Part shown: piece by piece, positions 50,211 to 61,946 of the stretch
How positions within the stretch are numbered: the stretch's first letter is position 1
How the letters are laid out: every line of letters begins with the position of its first letter
Position numbers and translations under genes: made by a program
Notes under the pieces: generated by a model
What the model was told of the DNA's origin: nothing
Seen by the model: only the letters and a program-made list of their open reading frames with translations
Databases searched by the model: none
DNA from: Micromonospora echinospora
GTDB lineage: Bacteria > Actinomycetota > Actinomycetes > Mycobacteriales > Micromonosporaceae
Direction of reading: 5' to 3'
Assembly: GCF_014203425.1 (NCBI RefSeq)
Contig: NZ_JACHJC010000001.1
Coordinates: 3,870,001-3,934,000 of the forward strand
DNA: 64,000 bases

Positions 50211-50588
50211 CTAGCGGCCCAGCCAGCGCGGGCCGCGTACCTCCGCGCCGAGCGCGGTCACCCGCTCGCGTAGCTCCCGGTCGGCGGTGACCACCACCCG
50301 CCGCCGCTGCGGCGCGGCGGCGACCAGCTCGACCACCGTGTCGTCACCGGAGCCGGGCGCGGACACCACCTCCACCCCGGGCACCGAGGTGACGTGCCGG
50401 GCCGCGCCCTCCACCACCAGCACCACCCGCACCGGCGGGGGCAGCTCCGGCGGCACGCCCGCCTCCCCGACGGACGCCAGCGCGTCGCGCAGCCGCGCCG
50501 CCGCGCCGGCCCGGTCCCGCCACCAGCCGTCCGGGCGCGAGCCCACCACGTTCGCGCCGTCCACGACCAGCAGCGGTCCGCTCTCCAT
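50211..50588 (-). CDS. NYN/PIN-like domain protein
   Basis: 125 aa. PLLVVDGANVVGSRPDGWW at the N terminus (D-x-x-N-V acid motif), VRVVLVVEGAARH, APGSGDDTVVELV and VVVTADRELRERVTALGAEVRG form the metal-acid set of NYN/PIN-like nucleases. Likely an endoribonuclease or RNA-processing protein. Divergent from the ClpC-like gene across 112 bp that holds a sigma-B-type promoter. Confidence 0.85.
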   Translation of the reverse strand: MESGPLLVVDGANVVGSRPDGWWRDRAGAAARLRDALASVGEAGVPPELPPPVRVVLVVEGAARHVTSVPGVEVVSAPGSGDDTVVELVAAAPQRRRVVVTADRELRERVTALGAEVRGPRWLGR

Positions 50589-50612
50589 GCCCCCAGCCTG
50601 CCATCCGGTCGC

Positions 50613-50637
50613 GTTTGTCGCGCCGACCGCCGGGTAG
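50613..50637 (+). promoter_or_regulatory. Sigma-B/F-type promoter of ClpC-like gene
   Basis: GTTT at 50613-50616, 15-bp spacer, GGGTAG at 50632-50637. A further GGGTAC at 50664 has no matching -35. Predicted leader about 57 nt. Confidence 0.6.
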
Positions 50638-50700
50638 CCACCGCCGACCGTGCCGCGCGTGCCGGGTACCGGTCGTGCCGACCGACTGCGGAGGACGATG

Positions 50701-53250
<2,550 letters not shown>

Positions 53251-53257
53251 CCGGTGA

Positions 53258-53283
53258 CGGTCCGTCCCGCACGGGACGGACCG
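53258..53283 (+). terminator. Hairpin after ClpC-like gene
   Basis: Perfect 11-bp stem CGGTCCGTCCC (53258-53268) / 53273-53283, tetraloop GCAC, 8 bp past the stop. The next gene starts 30 bp later, so it could attenuate rather than end transcription. Confidence 0.65.
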
Positions 53284-53312
53284 CCTCGGCACCGAAGGAT
53301 CGGAGGACGGAC

Positions 53313-53480
53313 ATGACCGAACCCGAGGAATCCCGCGACGACACCGCCGCCGGTGAACCGATCGAGGCGGCCCCGACGGCGAACCCGTCCCGGGTCCGGG
53401 TACCGCCGGAGGGCGTGCGGCAGCAGACACCGAACGAGGGCGAGGCGGCACCCGGGCCGCCGCCGGCAGAGGAGGCGTGA
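53313..53480 (+). CDS. Small acidic disordered protein
   Basis: 55 aa, MTEPEESRDDTAAGEPIEAA...PPEGVRQQTPNEGEAAPGPPPAEEA: Glu/Pro/Ala-rich, disordered. GGAGG 7 nt before ATG 53313 and a 1-bp overlap of its TGA with the next ATG support expression. Between a Clp unfoldase and a DUF3140 gene; could be a Clp adaptor or substrate, inference only. Confidence 0.65.
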   Translation: MTEPEESRDDTAAGEPIEAAPTANPSRVRVPPEGVRQQTPNEGEAAPGPPPAEEA

Positions 53481-53830
53481 TGGCACGCGAGGCGCGACTC
53501 GACCCCGAGGTCGAGGTGATCTGGGACGACTTCCACGCCGAGGTGAACGTCGAGTCCGAGACGCTGCGGCAGTGGTTGCTGACCCGCGGGTCGGGCGAGG
53601 AGGCGTTCGGCCCCAATCCGGACCTCGACCTACCCGAACCCGGGCGGCAGATCCTCGCCGTGCTGCGCAAGCGCAAGGTGGACCTCACGCCGGAGGACAT
53701 CGAGGTGATGCAGGAGGCGATCACCCGGATCCGGGAGCTGACCGCCGAGCGGCCACGCCGGGGCAACGCCGACGACGAGTGGCGGCACGCCCTGCTCGAC
53801 CTCGGTCACGACGTGCTGATCGAACGCTGA
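53480..53830 (+). CDS. DUF3140 family protein
   Basis: 116 aa. VIWDDFHAEVNVESETLRQWLLTRGSGEEAFG, GRQILAVLRKRKVDLTPEDIEVMQEAITRIRELTAERP and DDEWRHALLDLGHDVLI follow the DUF3140 pattern (a DNA-binding-like helical family of unknown role). Shares the A of ATG with the previous stop; GGAGG 4 nt upstream. Confidence 0.83.
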   Translation: MAREARLDPEVEVIWDDFHAEVNVESETLRQWLLTRGSGEEAFGPNPDLDLPEPGRQILAVLRKRKVDLTPEDIEVMQEAITRIRELTAERPRRGNADDEWRHALLDLGHDVLIER

Positions 53831-53838
53831 GCCGGTAC

Positions 53839-53875
53839 GCCGGCGCCCGGGCGGATCACCCGCCCGGGCGCCGGC
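53839..53875. terminator. Bidirectional terminator between convergent genes
   Basis: Perfect 16-bp stem GCCGGCGCCCGGGCGG (53839-53854) / 53860-53875 with loop ATCAC, 8 bp after the DUF3140 stop and 2 bp before the stop of the opposing gene. Confidence 0.85.
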
Positions 53876-53877
53876 GT

Positions 53878-54114
53878 CTACTCCGACTCCAGGCTGGGCA
53901 GTCGCAGCCCGGCCGCGTCCGCCGCGGCCAGCAGGTCGTCCCGGGCCCGCTCCGTACGGCTGAGCAGGTTGGCGTACTCGGTGACGTCGGCCGGGTCCGG
54001 CACCTCCGGCAGCCGCCGCAGGAACGCCTCCACCTCGGCGGCGGCGGTGGTGTGCGCGGTGGCCGCCTGACGCAGCAGCTCCCGCTGGTCGGCGGCCGGA
54101 TACAGATCAGTCAT
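53878..54114 (-). CDS. Small helical hypothetical protein
   Basis: 78 aa: MTDLYPAADQRELLRQAATAHTTAAAEVEAFLRRLPEVPDPADVTEYANLLSRTERARDDLLAAADAAGLRLPSLESE. Two predicted helices around a Pro-rich turn. No recognised family. Starts 20 bp after the LysR stop on the same strand, so probably co-transcribed. Confidence 0.6.
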   Translation of the reverse strand: MTDLYPAADQRELLRQAATAHTTAAAEVEAFLRRLPEVPDPADVTEYANLLSRTERARDDLLAAADAAGLRLPSLESE

Positions 54115-54134
54115 GTCGCCGGTGTTACCCGGGT

Positions 54135-55121
54135 TCAGGCGATTCGCACCCCGCCGGTGCCATTCGGCTGCACGCCGAACTCCGGGTGCGCCAGCAGCCA
54201 GCCCAGATAGTCGGGGTGGTTGGCCAGCGCGTCCGTGTACGCCGCCACCGCCGCCGCCAGCACCGGGTCGGCCACCCCGGCGGCCGGCACGTCCGGATGC
54301 CAGCCGAGCAGCAGCCGCCAGCGCAGCGGCGAACCGGCCAGCCGCCGCGTGACCAGCCCGGCGACCGGCCGGAACGTGGCCTGGCACAACGCCACCGCCG
54401 CGCCCGCGTCCACCAGTTCCAGGGCGGCCCGCACGTCCGCCTCGTACACCTTCTTGGGGGTGAAGCCGGCGCGTGCGCACGCGGCGGCGAAGCAGTCGCC
54501 GAAGCAGCCGTCGCCCGGCGCGGCCACCCACCGCTCGTGGCCGAGGTCGACCAGGTCGATCTCGGCGCTACCGGCCAGCGGGTGGGTCTGCGGCAGCAGC
54601 ACGCAGATCGGCTCCACGGCCACCTCCCGCCAGCTCAGCCCGAACCCCGCCGACGGCGTCGAGTCGCCGCACACCCCGGTGAGGGCGAAGTCGAGCCGGC
54701 CGCCGGCCACCATCTGCGCCAGCTCGTCCACCGACCACGAGGAGTACGTGGTGATCTGCGCGTCCGGCCGCTCGGCGGCGAGCCGGTGCACCAGCCGGCC
54801 CATGATCGGGCTGTTCACCCCGCCGAAGCGGTACCGGCGCAGCGGGTCTCCCGCGCCGGCCATCCGGGCCGCCTCGTCCCGCAGGCCCTTCATCGCCGGC
54901 AGCAGCACCCGCGCCCGGTCCAGCACCAGCTCGCCCAGCGCGGTCGGGCGGGCGCCGCGGCGGTCCCGTTCGAACAGTGGCCCGCCCAGCGCCCGTTCGA
55001 TCCGCTGAAGCTGGGCGGTCAACGCCGGCTGGGCCAGGCCGAGCGCCGAGGCGGCCTTGGTCACGCTTCCCGTCTCCGCGATCGCGCAGACCACACGCAG
55101 GTGTCGCAGCTCCAGATCCAT
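54135..55121 (-). CDS. LysR-family transcriptional regulator
   Basis: 328 aa. N-terminal HTH LRHLRVVCAIAETGSVTKAASALGLAQPALTAQLQRIERALGGPLFERD (about 3-55), then a periplasmic-binding-protein-like effector domain. Controls small-molecule responsive genes; no divergent target except the hemerythrin gene end. ATCGAT-centred dyad CCACTAATCGATACGCG just upstream (55137-55153) may be an autoregulatory site. Confidence 0.92.
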   Translation of the reverse strand: MDLELRHLRVVCAIAETGSVTKAASALGLAQPALTAQLQRIERALGGPLFERDRRGARPTALGELVLDRARVLLPAMKGLRDEAARMAGAGDPLRRYRFGGVNSPIMGRLVHRLAAERPDAQITTYSSWSVDELAQMVAGGRLDFALTGVCGDSTPSAGFGLSWREVAVEPICVLLPQTHPLAGSAEIDLVDLGHERWVAAPGDGCFGDCFAAACARAGFTPKKVYEADVRAALELVDAGAAVALCQATFRPVAGLVTRRLAGSPLRWRLLLGWHPDVPAAGVADPVLAAAVAAYTDALANHPDYLGWLLAHPEFGVQPNGTGGVRIA

Positions 55122-55168
55122 ACCGTGACGGTAGGACCACTAATCGATACGCGAAAGGGGCGATCGGC

Positions 55169-55786
55169 TCATGCCTCGCGGCGGTGTTCCAGGTCACTCA
55201 GCCGGGTACGCCGTCCGGTGACCACGTCACGCACCTTGTCCAGCACCCCGACCGCCGGTTCGACGATCTTGTTCCAGGGCGGGGTGGCCGGGGTACCGGG
55301 GTGCGGACGCGTCGGCGCCGCCTCCTCCGCGATCTCCCACCGGTTGCCCAGCCGGATCATCTCGGCGTCGCTTGCCACCTCCCGCAGCGGCGTGACCAGC
55401 GCCGCGACACGACTGACGTGCCGGCGCACCCGCTCGGCCACGTCCGCGACCGCCGGATCGTCAGCGCCGGACAGCCCCTTGAGCGCGGTCAGCAGCCCGG
55501 CGTCGGCCTCGATCTCCCGTTCGACCAGCTCGACGGCGTCCGGCATGGCGGCCCGGGCCGCCGGGAACAGGTACTGCTCCTCGGCCGACAGGTGCCGGGA
55601 CACCGCGGCGGTCAGCACGTCCAGCACGTCGCGCCGCTCGGCCGCCGCCAGCGCCGGGTCGGTGACCCGGTCGGCCAGCCCCAGCAGCGCCCGGTGCTCG
55701 ATGTCCACGAGGTCGGCGACGCTGCGGCCCCCGGGCCGGTACGCGTCGTCGGCGGCGGGCGGCAGCGGCGGCAGGGGGACGGTCAT
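55169..55786 (-). CDS. Hemerythrin HHE-domain protein
   Basis: 205 aa. HHE cation-binding residues in DLVDIEHRALLGLADRV, AAVSRHLSAEEQYLFPAARA (HLxxEExxLFP) and RVRRHVSRVAALV. Binds O2, NO or iron in a four-helix bundle; actinobacterial members respond to oxidative stress. GAGGAGGG before the ATG. A perfect GTTT-N16-GGGTAC promoter lies 50 bp upstream. Confidence 0.88.
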   Translation of the reverse strand: MTVPLPPLPPAADDAYRPGGRSVADLVDIEHRALLGLADRVTDPALAAAERRDVLDVLTAAVSRHLSAEEQYLFPAARAAMPDAVELVEREIEADAGLLTALKGLSGADDPAVADVAERVRRHVSRVAALVTPLREVASDAEMIRLGNRWEIAEEAAPTRPHPGTPATPPWNKIVEPAVGVLDKVRDVVTGRRTRLSDLEHRREA

Positions 55787-55835
55787 GATGCCCTCCTCGT
55801 GACGGCCGGGGTCGATGTCCCGGGCGCCTCCGCCG

Positions 55836-55861
55836 GTACCCGGCCGGGCGATCCACGAAAC
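55836..55861 (-). promoter_or_regulatory. Sigma-B/F-type promoter of hemerythrin gene
   Basis: Minus strand GGTTTC with GTTT at 55861-55858, 16-bp spacer, GGGTAC at 55841-55836. Exact consensus; leader about 43 nt. Confidence 0.65.
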
Positions 55862-55913
55862 CGCGGCGCGCACCGGCGACCGCGACGACCTCGCCTGCTG
55901 ATATAAGGAAGCG

Positions 55914-57242
55914 ATGACGAGCGACGCCCTCCCCGCCCGGCCCGACGCCACCGACGAGGTCGTGGACCTCTGCCGCGACCTGCTGCGCATCGACACCACG
56001 AACACCGGCGACAACGACACGAGCGTGGGGGAGCGGCGCGCCGCCGAGTACGTGGCGGAGAAGCTCGCCGAGGTCGGTGTCGACGCCGAGATCCACGAAT
56101 CCGCCCCCGGCCGGGCGAACCTGGTCGCCCGCATCCCCGGCACCGAGCCGGGCCGCGACGCGCTGCTCGTGCACGGCCACCTCGACGTCGTCCCCGCCGA
56201 CCCGGACGAGTGGTCGGTGCACCCGTTCTCCGGCGAGATCCGCGACGGCTACCTGTGGGGCCGCGGCGCGATCGACATGAAGGACTTCGACGCCATGGTG
56301 CTCGCCGTGGTGCGCGGCTGGCAGCGCGCCGGCGTCCGCCCCCGGCGCGACATCGTGCTCGCGTTCACCGCCGACGAGGAAGCCGGCAGCGACTACGGCG
56401 CGCACTTCCTCACCCAGCGGCACCGCGACCTGTTCGACGGCTGCACCGAGGCGATCGGCGAGGTGGGCGGCTTCTCCTACTCGGTGGACGACCAGCGCCG
56501 GCTCTACCTGATCGAGACCGCCGAGAAGGGCATCGACTGGCTGCGCCTGCACGCCAAGGGCCGGCCCGGCCACGGCTCGATGATGCACGACGACAACGCG
56601 GTCACCGCCTTGGCCGAGGCGGTCGCCCGGATCGGCCGGCACCGCTTCCCGGTGGTGATGACCGACACCGTCCGCGCCTTCCTGGCCGAGGTCTCCGACG
56701 TGCTCGGCATCGAGATCGACCCGGACGACCCGGAGACCGCGATCGCCAAGCTCGGCCCGATCGCCAACATCATCGGCGCGACCATCCGCAACACCGCCAA
56801 CCCGACCCGGCTGGCCGCCGGCTACAAGGACAACGTCATCCCCGGCCGGGCCACCGCCACCATCGACTGCCGCAGCCTGCCCGGGCAGAGCGAGGAGCTG
56901 GAGCGGCAGCTGCGCGAGCTGGTCGGCCCGGACATCGCCATCGAGTACGTCCAGCGCCAGCCGGCCCTGGAGACCACCTTCGACGGTGACCTGGTGGCGG
57001 GCATGTCGGCCGCGCTGCGCGCCGAGGACCCGGGCGCGCACCCGGTGCCGTACATGCTCTCCGGCGGCACCGACGCCAAGGCGTTCACCCAGCTCGGCAT
57101 CCGCTGCTTCGGTTTCGCGCCGCTGCGGCTGCCCGCCGACCTCAATTTCTCCGGCCTGTTCCACGGCATCGACGAGCGGGTTCCGCTGGACGGACTACAG
57201 TTCGGCGTGCGGGTTCTGGACCGCTTCCTGCGTACCTGCTGA
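55914..57242 (+). CDS. M20-family metallopeptidase (DapE/ArgE/dipeptidase-like)
   Basis: 442 aa. Di-zinc M20 motifs: LLVHGHLDVVPADPDEW (His, catalytic Asp), GRGAIDMKDFDA (bridging Asp), TADEEAGSDYG (Glu pair) and SGGTDAKAFTQLGIRCFGFAPLRL (C-terminal His region replaced by the family-type GTDA). Dimerisation domain at about 200-310 (GRPGHGSMMHDDNAV). Mycobacterial relatives such as DapE2 lie in the same uppP-region neighbourhood. Substrate uncertain. GGAAG before the ATG. Confidence 0.9.
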   Translation: MTSDALPARPDATDEVVDLCRDLLRIDTTNTGDNDTSVGERRAAEYVAEKLAEVGVDAEIHESAPGRANLVARIPGTEPGRDALLVHGHLDVVPADPDEWSVHPFSGEIRDGYLWGRGAIDMKDFDAMVLAVVRGWQRAGVRPRRDIVLAFTADEEAGSDYGAHFLTQRHRDLFDGCTEAIGEVGGFSYSVDDQRRLYLIETAEKGIDWLRLHAKGRPGHGSMMHDDNAVTALAEAVARIGRHRFPVVMTDTVRAFLAEVSDVLGIEIDPDDPETAIAKLGPIANIIGATIRNTANPTRLAAGYKDNVIPGRATATIDCRSLPGQSEELERQLRELVGPDIAIEYVQRQPALETTFDGDLVAGMSAALRAEDPGAHPVPYMLSGGTDAKAFTQLGIRCFGFAPLRLPADLNFSGLFHGIDERVPLDGLQFGVRVLDRFLRTC

Positions 57243-57304
57243 CCGCGCCCACAGCGGCGCCGCCGGCGCGGAACCCTCCCCCCATCGCGAAGGGACTGCC
57301 ACAC

Positions 57305-57958
57305 ATGACCGACCAGCACGGTGAGCTGGATGCCGCCCTCGAGCAGGTGATCGACGCCGCTCGTGCCCACCTGGCCGCCGTCCGGGCCGCCCAGGGCCGG
57401 ATCGACGACGACGCCGTCTGGCAGGCGTACGTCGCGTTGAACAACGCCTCGTTCGCCTACGACGAGCAACTGCTCGACGCGTTCGGCGAGGTGACGCCCT
57501 GGGACGTGGAGTCGATCGACCCGGACGAGGCCGACGAGCGCTTCGGCGCCGTCGAGGGCGGCGAGCCCACCGACCCGCACCCGCGGGTCATCTCGGTGCG
57601 GCAGCGGCGCGACTACCGGGTGCCCAGCGTCGCCGCGCTGCTGCGCGCGGCCGAGGCGGCCCGCCGCGACGGCACCCCGGAGGAGGACGAGCCGGCCCCG
57701 GTGGAGGGGGTCGGCGAGGCGGTGCTGGAGCTGCTGCAGAGCGGCGACGGCTCGCTGTCCGCGCTGGACGTGCCGGAGCTGGAACCGCTCGACGGCGTGG
57801 TCATGGTCAGCGAGGTCGGCACCCCTGTCGACCTGGAGTCGTTCGACGACGACGACCCGGTCGGGCCGTTCCAGCCCGCCGCCGACGACCGGCTGGTCGG
57901 CCGGCTCGACGAGCACCCGTTCATGGAGCTCGACGAGGAGCACGACCACGCGCACTAG
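57305..57958 (+). CDS. Acidic conserved-type hypothetical protein
   Basis: 217 aa, very acidic. A helical N-terminal third (ALEQVIDAARAHLAAVRAAQGRIDDDAVWQAYVALNNASFAYDEQLLDAFGEVTPW) looks folded; the rest (DVPELEPLDGVVMVSEVGTPVDLESFDDDD) is disordered, ending DEEHDHAH. No family recognised. Downstream of the M20 gene by 62 bp on the same strand. Confidence 0.7.
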   Translation: MTDQHGELDAALEQVIDAARAHLAAVRAAQGRIDDDAVWQAYVALNNASFAYDEQLLDAFGEVTPWDVESIDPDEADERFGAVEGGEPTDPHPRVISVRQRRDYRVPSVAALLRAAEAARRDGTPEEDEPAPVEGVGEAVLELLQSGDGSLSALDVPELEPLDGVVMVSEVGTPVDLESFDDDDPVGPFQPAADDRLVGRLDEHPFMELDEEHDHAH

Positions 57959-58013
57959 GCCGTGCGCGTCCCCGGGGCCGTGCCGCGTCGCGCGGCCCCG
58001 GCGGACGGGCCCG

Positions 58014-58205
58014 TCAGTACGACAGGCCCGGCTGCGGCTTGTTCACCAGGCGGCGCCGCAGCACCACCTGCCGCGTGCCGTCCCGGTAGAGCCGCACCCG
58101 GGCCAGCTCCCAGCCGGAGAACTCGGCCTGGATCGCCAGCTGCGCCGCGGCGGTCAGCCGATCGACGTTCGAGGGCAACCGCAGCGGCGCGTATTCGTAG
58201 TCCAT
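58014..58205 (-). CDS. DUF5703-type small protein
   Basis: 63 aa: DYEYAPLRLPSNVDRLTAAAQLAIQAEFSGWELARVRLYRDGTRQVVLRRRLVNKPQPGLSY. The YEY-x-P-L-x-LP opening and GWEL-R-R-YxDG-R core match DUF5703, a short conserved actinobacterial protein found near uppP. Start ATG 58205; convergent with the acidic hypothetical gene. Confidence 0.8.
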   Translation of the reverse strand: MDYEYAPLRLPSNVDRLTAAAQLAIQAEFSGWELARVRLYRDGTRQVVLRRRLVNKPQPGLSY

Positions 58206-58275
58206 GCCCCTATGCTGCCCAGGTGGCGGGCCCTCCGCCACCCCCTGACGGTGACCCGGATCGCCCCGCCGCGAC

Positions 58276-59247
58276 TCAGCCGTCGCGCTCCGGATAGCCC
58301 ACCGGCACCGCCGACACGTCGTCGAGCGCCGTGACGATCTCCGCCGGCAGCGTCATCCGCTCCACCTGCAACGCGCCGAGCAGTTGCCCGACGGTGCGGG
58401 CGCCCAAAATCGGCGCGGTCACGCCGGGCCGGTCCCGGACCCAGGCCAGCGCCACCTCCAGCGGCGACACGCCGAGCCCGCCGGCCGCGATGGCGACCGC
58501 CTCCACGATGCTGGAGCAGCGCGGCTCCAGGTAGGTGGCGACGAACCGCTCGAAGTGCGGCGACACCGCCCGGGAGTCGGCCGGGCGGCCGTTGCGGTAC
58601 TTGCCGGTGAGCACGCCCCGGCCCAGCGGCGACCACGGCAGTACGCCCAGCCCCATCCCGGCGCAGGCGGGCAGCACCTCCCGTTCCACGCCGCGCTCCA
58701 GCAGCGAGTACTCCACCTGCGCGGCGACCACCGGCGCCCGCCCCGGCCAGGCGGCCTGCCAGGTTGCGGCGCGGGCGGTCTGCCAGCCGGAGAAGTTCGA
58801 CACGCCGACATAGCGTGCCTTCCCGCTGGACACGGCGTGGTCCAGTGCCGAGAGCGTCTCCTCCAGCGGGGTGTCCGGGTCGTACCCGTGCACCTGCCAG
58901 AGGTCGACGTGGTCGGTGCCGAGCCGGCGCAGCGAGGCGTCGAGCGTACGCAGCAGGTGCCCGCGCGAGCCGTCTCGGCGCCGGCCGCTGCCCGGCCGCA
59001 GCCCCGCCTTGGTGGCGATCAGCAGCTCGTCGCGGTCCACCAGGCTGCCCAGCAGCGAGCCGATCACCGCCTCGGCGTCGCCGTCGGCGTACACGTCGGC
59101 GGTGTCCACGAGGTTGCCGCCCGCGTCGAGGAAACTCTTCAGCTGGGCGGCCGCGTCGTCGGCGTCGGTGTCCCGTCCCCAGGTCATGGTGCCGAGCGCG
59201 AGCCGCGATACCGCCAGCCCGCTTCGGCCGAGCGGTCGCTGTTGCAT
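58276..59247 (-). CDS. Aldo/keto reductase
   Basis: 323 aa, TIM-barrel NADPH oxidoreductase. Opening QRPLGRSGLAVSRLALGTMTWG; catalytic tetrad readable as D-T-A-D-V-Y (Asp and Tyr, about 46-51), ATKAGL (Lys), and VHGYD (His). Cofactor tail PILGARTVGQLLGAL. Same neighbourhood as in other actinobacteria near the LLM/uppP genes. Substrate unknown. Confidence 0.92.
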   Translation of the reverse strand: MQQRPLGRSGLAVSRLALGTMTWGRDTDADDAAAQLKSFLDAGGNLVDTADVYADGDAEAVIGSLLGSLVDRDELLIATKAGLRPGSGRRRDGSRGHLLRTLDASLRRLGTDHVDLWQVHGYDPDTPLEETLSALDHAVSSGKARYVGVSNFSGWQTARAATWQAAWPGRAPVVAAQVEYSLLERGVEREVLPACAGMGLGVLPWSPLGRGVLTGKYRNGRPADSRAVSPHFERFVATYLEPRCSSIVEAVAIAAGGLGVSPLEVALAWVRDRPGVTAPILGARTVGQLLGALQVERMTLPAEIVTALDDVSAVPVGYPERDG

Positions 59248-59410
59248 GCGTGAACCTTATTTCGAACCCGGCGTCACGGATATCCTCGCCGCAGTCAAGT
59301 TCCCGCGCGACATCAGACCGGTGTGACATGTTCGGGTGAGCCGGACGTCGAGTGCGCCACGCTCATTGCGTAACCTGATGCGACCTGTGGTGCGGATGGC
59401 GGGAGGATCA

Positions 59411-60463
59411 GTGCGACTCGGGCTCAACCTCGGATACCAGACGGCGTGGAGCACGCCGTTCGACCACCTGGCATTGGCCCAGGAGGCGGACCGGCTCGGC
59501 TACTCGGTCGTGTGGGCCGCAGAGGCGTACGGCTCGGACTCGCCGAGCATCCTGTCCTGGATCGCCGGGCAGACGGAGCGGATCGACGTCGGGTCGGCGG
59601 TCATGCAGATCCCGGCCCGCTCGCCGGCCATGACCGCGATGACCGCGGCGACCATCGACGCGATCTCCGGCGGCCGGTTCCGGCTCGGCCTGGGCGTGTC
59701 CGGCCCGCAGGTCTCGGAGGGCTGGCACGGCGTCCGGTTCGCCAAGCCGCTGGCCCGCACCCGCGAGTACGTCGACATCGTCAAGCTGGCGGTGGCCCGC
59801 AAGGAGGTCGCGTACGACGGCGAGCACTACACGCTGCCGCTGCCGGACGGCCCGGGCAAGGCGCTGCGGCTGGGCTTCCACCCGCCGCGCGAGCACATCC
59901 CGATCTACCTGGCCGCCGTCGGCCCGAAGAACCTGGAGCTGGCCGGCGAGATCGCCGACGGCTGGCTGGCCGTCTTCTACTCCCCGGAGTTCGCCGAGGA
60001 GCACCTCGCCTCGGTCCGGACCGGCCGCGCCGCCGCCGGCAAGGAACTGGACGGCTTCGACGTGGTGCCGTCCGTGCCGGTCGTGATCGGCGACGACATC
60101 GCCACCTGCGCCGAGCTGGTCCGCTGGTACGCCGCCCTGTACGTCGGCGGCATGGGCAGCCGCAAGCAGAACTTCTACAACCAGCTCGCCACCCGGATGG
60201 GCTACGGCGACGCGGCCCGCGAGGTCCAGGACCTCTACCTGGCCAAGCGGCAGCGCGACGCGGCCGCCGCCGTACCCATGGAGTTCATCGACCGCACCTC
60301 GCTGCTCGGCCCGAAGGAGCGCATCGCCGAGCGCATGCGGGAGTACGCCGCCGCCGGCGTGACCACGCTGTCGGTGTCGCTGTTCGTGGCCGACCGGGAG
60401 AGCGGGGTGCAGACCCTGCGGACCGTAGCCGAGGCGCTGGAGCTGTCCGGAGTCGGCGAGTGA
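59411..60463 (+). CDS. LLM-class F420-dependent oxidoreductase
   Basis: 350 aa, luciferase-like TIM barrel: [86 protein letters not shown]. Actinobacterial proteins of this type use coenzyme F420. GTG 59411 with GGGAGG 5 nt upstream is preferred to upstream in-frame codons. The stop overlaps the uppP start by 4 bp (GTGA). Confidence 0.9.
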   Translation: MRLGLNLGYQTAWSTPFDHLALAQEADRLGYSVVWAAEAYGSDSPSILSWIAGQTERIDVGSAVMQIPARSPAMTAMTAATIDAISGGRFRLGLGVSGPQVSEGWHGVRFAKPLARTREYVDIVKLAVARKEVAYDGEHYTLPLPDGPGKALRLGFHPPREHIPIYLAAVGPKNLELAGEIADGWLAVFYSPEFAEEHLASVRTGRAAAGKELDGFDVVPSVPVVIGDDIATCAELVRWYAALYVGGMGSRKQNFYNQLATRMGYGDAAREVQDLYLAKRQRDAAAAVPMEFIDRTSLLGPKERIAERMREYAAAGVTTLSVSLFVADRESGVQTLRTVAEALELSGVGE

Positions 60464-61296
60464 CCTGGCTCGAAGCCATCGTCCTGGGCCTCGTCCAGGG
60501 ACTGACCGAGTTCCTCCCGGTGTCCTCGTCGGGGCACCTGCGGATCACCTCGGCCATCTTCTTCGGCCGGGACGCGGGCGCGTCGTTCACCGCTGTCACC
60601 CAGCTCGGCACCGAAGCCGCCGTCCTGATCTACTTCGCCAAGGACATCTGGCGGATCGTGCGGACCTGGTGCGTGGGCCTGGTCGACCGCTCGGTGCGCT
60701 CCAGCCTCGACTACCGCATGGGCTGGTACGTCATCGTCGGCACCATCCCGATCGGCATCTTCGGACTGATCTTCAAGGACCAGATCCGCACCGCCGGCCG
60801 GAACCTCTGGCTGATCTCCTGCACACTGATCCTCGGCGCGGTGCTGCTCGCCTTCGCCGAGTACTGGGGCCGCCAGACCCGTACGCTGGAGAACTTCCGG
60901 ATGCGCGACGGCGTGATCATGGGCTTCGCCCAGGCCGCGGCGCTCGTGCCCGGCGTGTCCCGCTCAGGCGGCACGTTGACCGCGGGCCTGCTGCTCAACC
61001 TGACCCGGGAGACCGCGGCCCGCTACTCGTTCCTGCTGGCCATCCCGGCCGTGGTGATCTCCGGTGTGTTCAGCCTTCCGGACGTCTTCGAGCCGTCCGC
61101 GCCCGGCACCGCCGCGCCGAGCGTCGCGCAGATGGTGGTGGCGACGCTCATCGCGTTCGTCGTCGGGTACGCCGCCATCGCCTGGCTGCTGCGCTACGTC
61201 GCACACCACACGCTGTACGTCTTCGTGCTGTACCGGGTGGCGCTCGGCAGTCTGGTCATCTGCCTGCTGGCCACGGGCACGCTCAGCGCGACCTGA
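60460..61296 (+). CDS. uppP: Undecaprenyl-diphosphatase
   Basis: 278 aa, polytopic BacA/UppP. Regenerates undecaprenyl phosphate for cell-wall synthesis by dephosphorylating the pyrophosphate on the outer face of the membrane. Signatures: [17 protein letters not shown] (Glu-rich motif, about 10-26) and [17 protein letters not shown] (about 158-174). About eight membrane helices. GTG overlaps the LLM stop. Ends before a strong bidirectional terminator. Confidence 0.95.
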   Translation: MTWLEAIVLGLVQGLTEFLPVSSSGHLRITSAIFFGRDAGASFTAVTQLGTEAAVLIYFAKDIWRIVRTWCVGLVDRSVRSSLDYRMGWYVIVGTIPIGIFGLIFKDQIRTAGRNLWLISCTLILGAVLLAFAEYWGRQTRTLENFRMRDGVIMGFAQAAALVPGVSRSGGTLTAGLLLNLTRETAARYSFLLAIPAVVISGVFSLPDVFEPSAPGTAAPSVAQMVVATLIAFVVGYAAIAWLLRYVAHHTLYVFVLYRVALGSLVICLLATGTLSAT

Positions 61297-61311
61297 CGCT
61301 GCCCCTGGCAC

Positions 61312-61352
61312 GCGAAAGGCCGGCACCCCGTCTCGGGGTGCCGGCCTTTCGC
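61312..61352. terminator. Bidirectional terminator after uppP
   Basis: Perfect 19-bp stem 61312-61330/61334-61352 with a 3-nt loop and A/T-rich outer ends (GAAAGG/CCTTTC), between the uppP stop and the opposing hydrolase-like gene. Confidence 0.88.
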
Positions 61353-61358
61353 TGTGTA

Positions 61359-61946
61359 TTACTTGTTCCAGTGTTCGGCGACGAGGTCGGCGGCCTGCTG
61401 CTCCCACTGGGCGTAGTGGTCGGGGTAGGCGGAGACCTGCACGGTCTGGGCGGCCTTGGTCAGCGGCATGTCCTGCCAGCCGTCGACCTGCTTCAGACCC
61501 TTCAGGAACGCCGTCGTGGAGTACTCGGGGTCGGTGATCTGCTCGACCGTGCCCCACCCGCTGGAGGGGCGCTGCTGGAACAGGCCCTGCGAGTCGTGGT
61601 CGTTGCGGTCACCGAGGTGGCCGAGGTTCTCCAGCTTCGACTCCTGCAACGCCGTGGCGATGGACACGACGGCGGCGCGCTCGTCCATGCCGGCCTTCTT
61701 GGTGGCCGCGATGATCGCCTTGACGTTGGCGGTCTGCTCGTCGTTCAACTCGATGCGCGACTGGTTGCCCTGCACGCCGTGCGGGATCAGCGCGGCGGTG
61801 TCGAGCTTGCCGGCCGTCTGCGTGGTGACCGCGGCGTCCCGCGCGGTGGGGGTGCTGTCGGTGTGGTTGAGCGGACCGGCGGCCAGACCACCAGCAACGG
61901 TCAGACCGGCGATACCGAGGATGCTCTTGCGCAGAATCGTGTTCAT
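61359..61946 (-). CDS. Exported lysozyme-like (transglycosylase-fold) protein
   Basis: 195 aa. Signal peptide MNTILRKSILGIAGLTVAGGLAAG, linker to about 65, then a compact domain IIAATKKAGMDERAAVVSIATALQESKLENLG...DSQGLFQQRPSSGWGTVEQITDPEYSTTAFLKGL with Glu of QESKL in the place of the goose-lysozyme/SLT catalytic Glu. Similar proteins are common in Micromonospora, probably cell-wall hydrolases or their enhancers. I looked for a ydaO-type leader in the long upstream gap and did not find a convincing one. Confidence 0.75.
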   Translation of the reverse strand: MNTILRKSILGIAGLTVAGGLAAGPLNHTDSTPTARDAAVTTQTAGKLDTAALIPHGVQGNQSRIELNDEQTANVKAIIAATKKAGMDERAAVVSIATALQESKLENLGHLGDRNDHDSQGLFQQRPSSGWGTVEQITDPEYSTTAFLKGLKQVDGWQDMPLTKAAQTVQVSAYPDHYAQWEQQAADLVAEHWNK